Below, one piece after another: positions 5,924 to 8,192 of a stretch of 8,192 nt of DNA (its first letter is position 1; each line of letters begins with the position of its first letter). The DNA comes from Lentisphaeria bacterium. GTDB taxonomy: Bacteria > Verrucomicrobiota > Lentisphaeria > Victivallales > GWF2-50-93. The notes under the pieces were generated by a model. That model did not search any database. It was not told the origin of the DNA and saw nothing but the letters and a program-made list of their open reading frames with translations. Location of the stretch: NCBI GenBank assembly GCA_020056205.1, contig JAGVIF010000297.1, positions 1 through 8,192 of the forward strand, written 5' to 3'. The position numbers and the translations under genes were made by a program.

Positions 5924-5939
5924 AAATAAAATGCGAAAT
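5924..5939. repeat. 16-nt direct repeat, copy 2
   Basis: Identical to 4394-4409. It lies 24 nt before the mtnA start and overlaps a small potential hairpin, AATGC (5929-5933) with GCATT (5941-5945). Confidence 0.8.
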
Positions 5940-5963
5940 TTGCATTAACAAAACGGAGCGAAA

Positions 5964-7070
5964 ATGATAGACACTGTGAGATGGGTTGACTCGAAAAAAC
6001 AAATATTGTCATCAGCGCCGGACAAGACCAGGTCATTGATCCCCGGAAAACTCAGGATAATAGACCAAAGGCTTTTGCCGGAAAAATTGGAATACATTGA
6101 GACGGATGAGCTTGAGACTATATTTGAGCTGATAAAAACCCTTGCCGTCAGAGGCGCTCCGGCGATAGGATGCGCGGCCGCGCTCGGCTTGGCGGCGGTA
6201 TGCGGTAAATCCGGGGCAAAAACAAGGAACGCCTTTATCGGGGAACTTCGCTCGTCAGCCGAACGCTTATCGGCGTCCCGTCCCACCGCTGTAAATCTTT
6301 TCTGGGCTCTCGAAATATGCAAAATAAAAATCGAAGTTTCAGAAGAAAGCGATGTGGAAAAACTCAAGACACTGCTTGTCCTTGAAGCCCTTTCAATATT
6401 GCGGGAGGATATAGCTATGTGCCGTTCCATAGGGGAAAAAGGGCTTGCCCTCCTGGAAGACGGCAAAGGAGTCCTGACACATTGCAACGCCGGAGCGCTC
6501 GCCGCCGGCGACTTCGGAACGGCGCTCGCGCCAATCTACGCCGCCCGCGAAAAGGGATTGAATATAACAGTTTATTCAGATGAGACCCGTCCTCTTCTTC
6601 AGGGGGCGAGGCTTACCGCGTGGGAATTGCAAAGAGCTGGAGTGAAGGTGGTTACGATTTGCGACAATATGTCCGCGCAGGTGATGAGAGAGGGGAAAAT
6701 AAATATCGTGATAGTGGGAGCCGACAGGATTGCGGCGAACGGCGACATCGCCAATAAAATCGGAACATACGGCGTTGCGATTCTCGCAAAACACCACAAT
6801 ATTCCTTTTTACGTCGCCGCGCCGTACTCAACGATTGATATTTCAATCGCGGACGGCAGCGGCATCCCGATAGAACAGCGGCTTTCAGAAGAAATCCGCA
6901 TTTTTAACGGCAAAAAAATTGTTCCCGACAATGTTGAGATATACAATCCGGCTTTCGATGTTACTCCGGCCGGTCTCATAACCGGGATCATCACCGAAAG
7001 AGGCATATTAAAGCCGCCATACACGGCAAGCATAAAAAATTTCATGAAAGAAAAAATCAAAGACTTTTAA
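5964..7070 (+). CDS. mtnA: S-methyl-5-thioribose-1-phosphate isomerase, MtnA (368 aa)
   Basis: Converts 5-methylthioribose 1-phosphate to methylthioribulose 1-phosphate, an early step in salvage of methylthioadenosine to methionine (or in the related shunt that disposes of 5'-deoxynucleosides). It belongs to the eIF2B alpha/beta/delta-like family. Visible signatures: RGAPAIG (63-69), the catalytic Cys174 in LTHCNAGALA (171-180), DETRP followed by LLQGARLTAWEL (206-222), the catalytic Asp254 in IVGADRIAANGD (250-261), NKIGTYG (264-270) and NPAFDVTP (328-335). Length is slightly above the usual ~345-355. The excess may be a stretch near the N-terminus, where the RW strand (6-7) and LRIIDQRLLP (30-39) are separated by more residues than I expect. 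GGAG (5955-5958) 5 nt before ATG 5964 supports the start. No other salvage gene (mtnK, mtnN, mtnB) is in the window. The membrane GT gene starts 11 nt after its stop and may be co-transcribed. Confidence 0.93.
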   Translation: MIDTVRWVDSKKQILSSAPDKTRSLIPGKLRIIDQRLLPEKLEYIETDELETIFELIKTLAVRGAPAIGCAAALGLAAVCGKSGAKTRNAFIGELRSSAERLSASRPTAVNLFWALEICKIKIEVSEESDVEKLKTLLVLEALSILREDIAMCRSIGEKGLALLEDGKGVLTHCNAGALAAGDFGTALAPIYAAREKGLNITVYSDETRPLLQGARLTAWELQRAGVKVVTICDNMSAQVMREGKINIVIVGADRIAANGDIANKIGTYGVAILAKHHNIPFYVAAPYSTIDISIADGSGIPIEQRLSEEIRIFNGKKIVPDNVEIYNPAFDVTPAGLITGIITERGILKPPYTASIKNFMKEKIKDF

Positions 7071-7081
7071 AAAATGTAAAA

Positions 7082-8192
7082 ATGATTTACCTCGGTTTAG
7101 TTTTGGTTTTCGGCGTTTTTTTGCTTGCGTTCTTTGTGCCTGGATTCTTTATTTCTTTATTTTTCTCCACTAAAGAACTATTGCTTTCATCATTTATAAT
7201 ATCTTGTCTGACTCTCTTCTACACAATGTTTTTCCTGCAACTTGGATCTTTTTCCATAACGCTTCCAAGTCTTTTATTTATCTTTCTTCCCGTTACCGCA
7301 ATTTTTGGCTGCGTCGGATACATGAGGGGGCGAAAGATAAAAATTGGATTTCATATCGGCGCCGTTTCAATAAGAAAAGACGAAATAATATATTTTGCGC
7401 CTATTGTTCTTAGTTTTCTCCTTATTCTTATACGCTCAATATGTCAGCCTTTGGACAGTTATGATAATTTTTTTAGATGGGAATTTCTGTCCTTAAAAAT
7501 TTTTAAAGAAGGCAATTTTTTGTTTTATCCCCCACATAATCCTGACAGTTTTAAGGAGTATTTTTATCCCGATGCAATCCCGCCAATGCTTTCTTTTTCA
7601 TACGCAATGATTTATTTTGTGTACGGGGCCGCCGATAAAATTATCGCGTCGTGTTTTGTTCCCCTGCAATATCTGCTTATCCTTTTTGGCGTATACAAAT
7701 TAACGTTGACGCAGTTTTCACGCAAAACCGCATTGATAGCCGCATCAATTTTATCTTCCTGCAGTTTGGTTTTTTACGCGATAAAATTGGGACAAGAAAA
7801 CGGATTCATAGCAATTTCATTAATTGGAACGCTTTTGTTTATGCTTGAGGATGAGAACGCGTCGGCGGGAAATATGGTGTTGGCCGGGATCGCGGCGTCC
7901 GTTGGCGCATTGAGCCGTGAATACGGGTGTTTCCTCCTGTTCGTTGGCGTCATCGTGGCGTTAAATAAAAAAATATCTGTCCGCTTTATTCTAATTTTTG
8001 CGGCGACCTTTTTCATTTTTACTATGCCATGGTATATCCGCACCTGGGTTATTACAGGAAATCCTTTTTATAATAATATATTTTTTAATTTATTTCCCGT
8101 GAATCAAATTCATAAAAATATTTTATGGACGTACAACGATTATTACAATATTTTTATTGATTTTCCAAACCGTTTTAATAGATCGGAAGAGC
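7082..8192 (+). CDS. Polytopic GT-C-like membrane glycosyltransferase, 3' truncated by contig end
   Basis: The frame is open from ATG 7082 to the last base, giving 370 codons without a stop; the last four (RSEE) come from sequencing adapter, so about 366 residues are genuine. It is strongly hydrophobic with about nine to ten predicted membrane segments, for example around 2-28, 31-52, 59-79, 102-120, 186-206, 216-233, 264-292 and 300-316. GT-C features of the dolichyl-phosphate-mannose-mannosyltransferase/ArnT type are visible: an acidic first extracytoplasmic loop, LDSYDNFFRW (124-133) with Asp125 and Asp128; a loop rich in Pro and aromatics (146-168); ALSREYG (276-282); and PWYIRTWVITGNPFY (316-330). 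Such enzymes move sugars from polyprenyl-phosphate donors onto lipids or proteins outside the membrane. No Shine-Dalgarno is seen, but the gene begins 11 nt after mtnA. Base composition is visibly more A/T-rich than mtnA. Donor and acceptor unknown. Confidence 0.75.
   Translation, partial: MIYLGLVLVFGVFLLAFFVPGFFISLFFSTKELLLSSFIISCLTLFYTMFFLQLGSFSITLPSLLFIFLPVTAIFGCVGYMRGRKIKIGFHIGAVSIRKDEIIYFAPIVLSFLLILIRSICQPLDSYDNFFRWEFLSLKIFKEGNFLFYPPHNPDSFKEYFYPDAIPPMLSFSYAMIYFVYGAADKIIASCFVPLQYLLILFGVYKLTLTQFSRKTALIAASILSSCSLVFYAIKLGQENGFIAISLIGTLLFMLEDENASAGNMVLAGIAASVGALSREYGCFLLFVGVIVALNKKISVRFILIFAATFFIFTMPWYIRTWVITGNPFYNNIFFNLFPVNQIHKNILWTYNDYYNIFIDFPNRFNRSEE
8180..8192 (+). other. Illumina adapter sequence at contig end (artifact)
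   Basis: AGATCGGAAGAGC is exactly the 13-nt stem shared by Illumina TruSeq-type adapters and occupies the final 13 bases. It is not genomic. It marks the end of a contig built from incompletely trimmed reads, so the preceding gene is cut for technical reasons. Confidence 0.93.

Larger units (their letters stand above)
5610..5963. other. Divergent intergenic region between GT81 gene and mtnA, 354 nt
   Basis: I see no credible gene here. It should hold promoters for both directions. A tentative minus-strand promoter lies at 5655-5682. On the plus strand TTGACA occurs twice (5639-5644, 5671-5676) but neither is followed by a convincing -10 box at the right distance. The centre (5728-5884) is filled with short direct and inverted repeats. 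Confidence 0.65.

Noticed and set aside
5548..6487. Minus-strand open frames of 162 and 180 codons across the GT81-mtnA junction
   Set aside because: They overlap the GT81 start, repeat DNA and the well-supported mtnA gene, and their products are low-information Ser/Arg-rich sequences.
7204..8043. Small frames on both strands within the last 1.1 kb
   Set aside because: A single uninterrupted frame from 7082 to the end encodes a coherent multi-pass membrane protein with GT-C motifs; the others are in competing frames.

Overview
The window looks like bacterial chromosome from an uncultured lineage, recovered from a metagenome or draft assembly. The signs are Shine-Dalgarno-type starts, an ATGA stop/start overlap, the standard code with TAA/TGA stops, moderate GC and intergenic regions packed with REP-like palindromes. 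I cannot assign a phylum; a candidate-phylum Gram-negative such as Omnitrophota is only an impression. The right edge is a true contig end: the last 13 bases are the common Illumina adapter stem, so the sequence stops there for technical reasons.

Layout. Positions 1-464 hold no convincing gene, only hairpins and a ~170-bp palindromic element. A plus-strand operon follows (465-4076): a GT-B glycosyltransferase, a HAD-superfamily phosphatase-like protein whose start lies inside the first gene, and a second GT-B glycosyltransferase joined by a 4-nt ATGA overlap. A 336-nt intergenic region (4077-4412) contains two inverted-repeat-bounded units with related ends. Converging from the minus strand is a GT81-type glucosyl-3-phosphoglycerate synthase (4413-5609). 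After a divergent 354-nt intergenic region full of short repeats come mtnA (methylthioribose-1-phosphate isomerase, 5964-7070) and, 11 nt later, a polytopic GT-C-like membrane glycosyltransferase (7082 to the end) cut by the contig end.

How the genes may work together. The GT81 enzyme should join a nucleotide sugar to 3-phosphoglycerate. A phosphatase and two GT-B glycosyltransferases next door are what is needed to make glucosylglycerate or a mannosylated or longer derivative, which are compatible solutes or glycolipid/polysaccharide precursors. The two GT-Bs also share an HD-xxx-[D/E]RP signature, so they look related. This reading is inference from family and context. The mtnA and membrane GT genes show no obvious link to that pathway.

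The least explained content is the noncoding DNA: a 16-bp perfect terminal inverted repeat element, a second element with related degenerate ends, an 18-nt sequence present in inverted orientation 3.8 kb apart, and a 16-nt direct repeat bracketing the GT81 gene.
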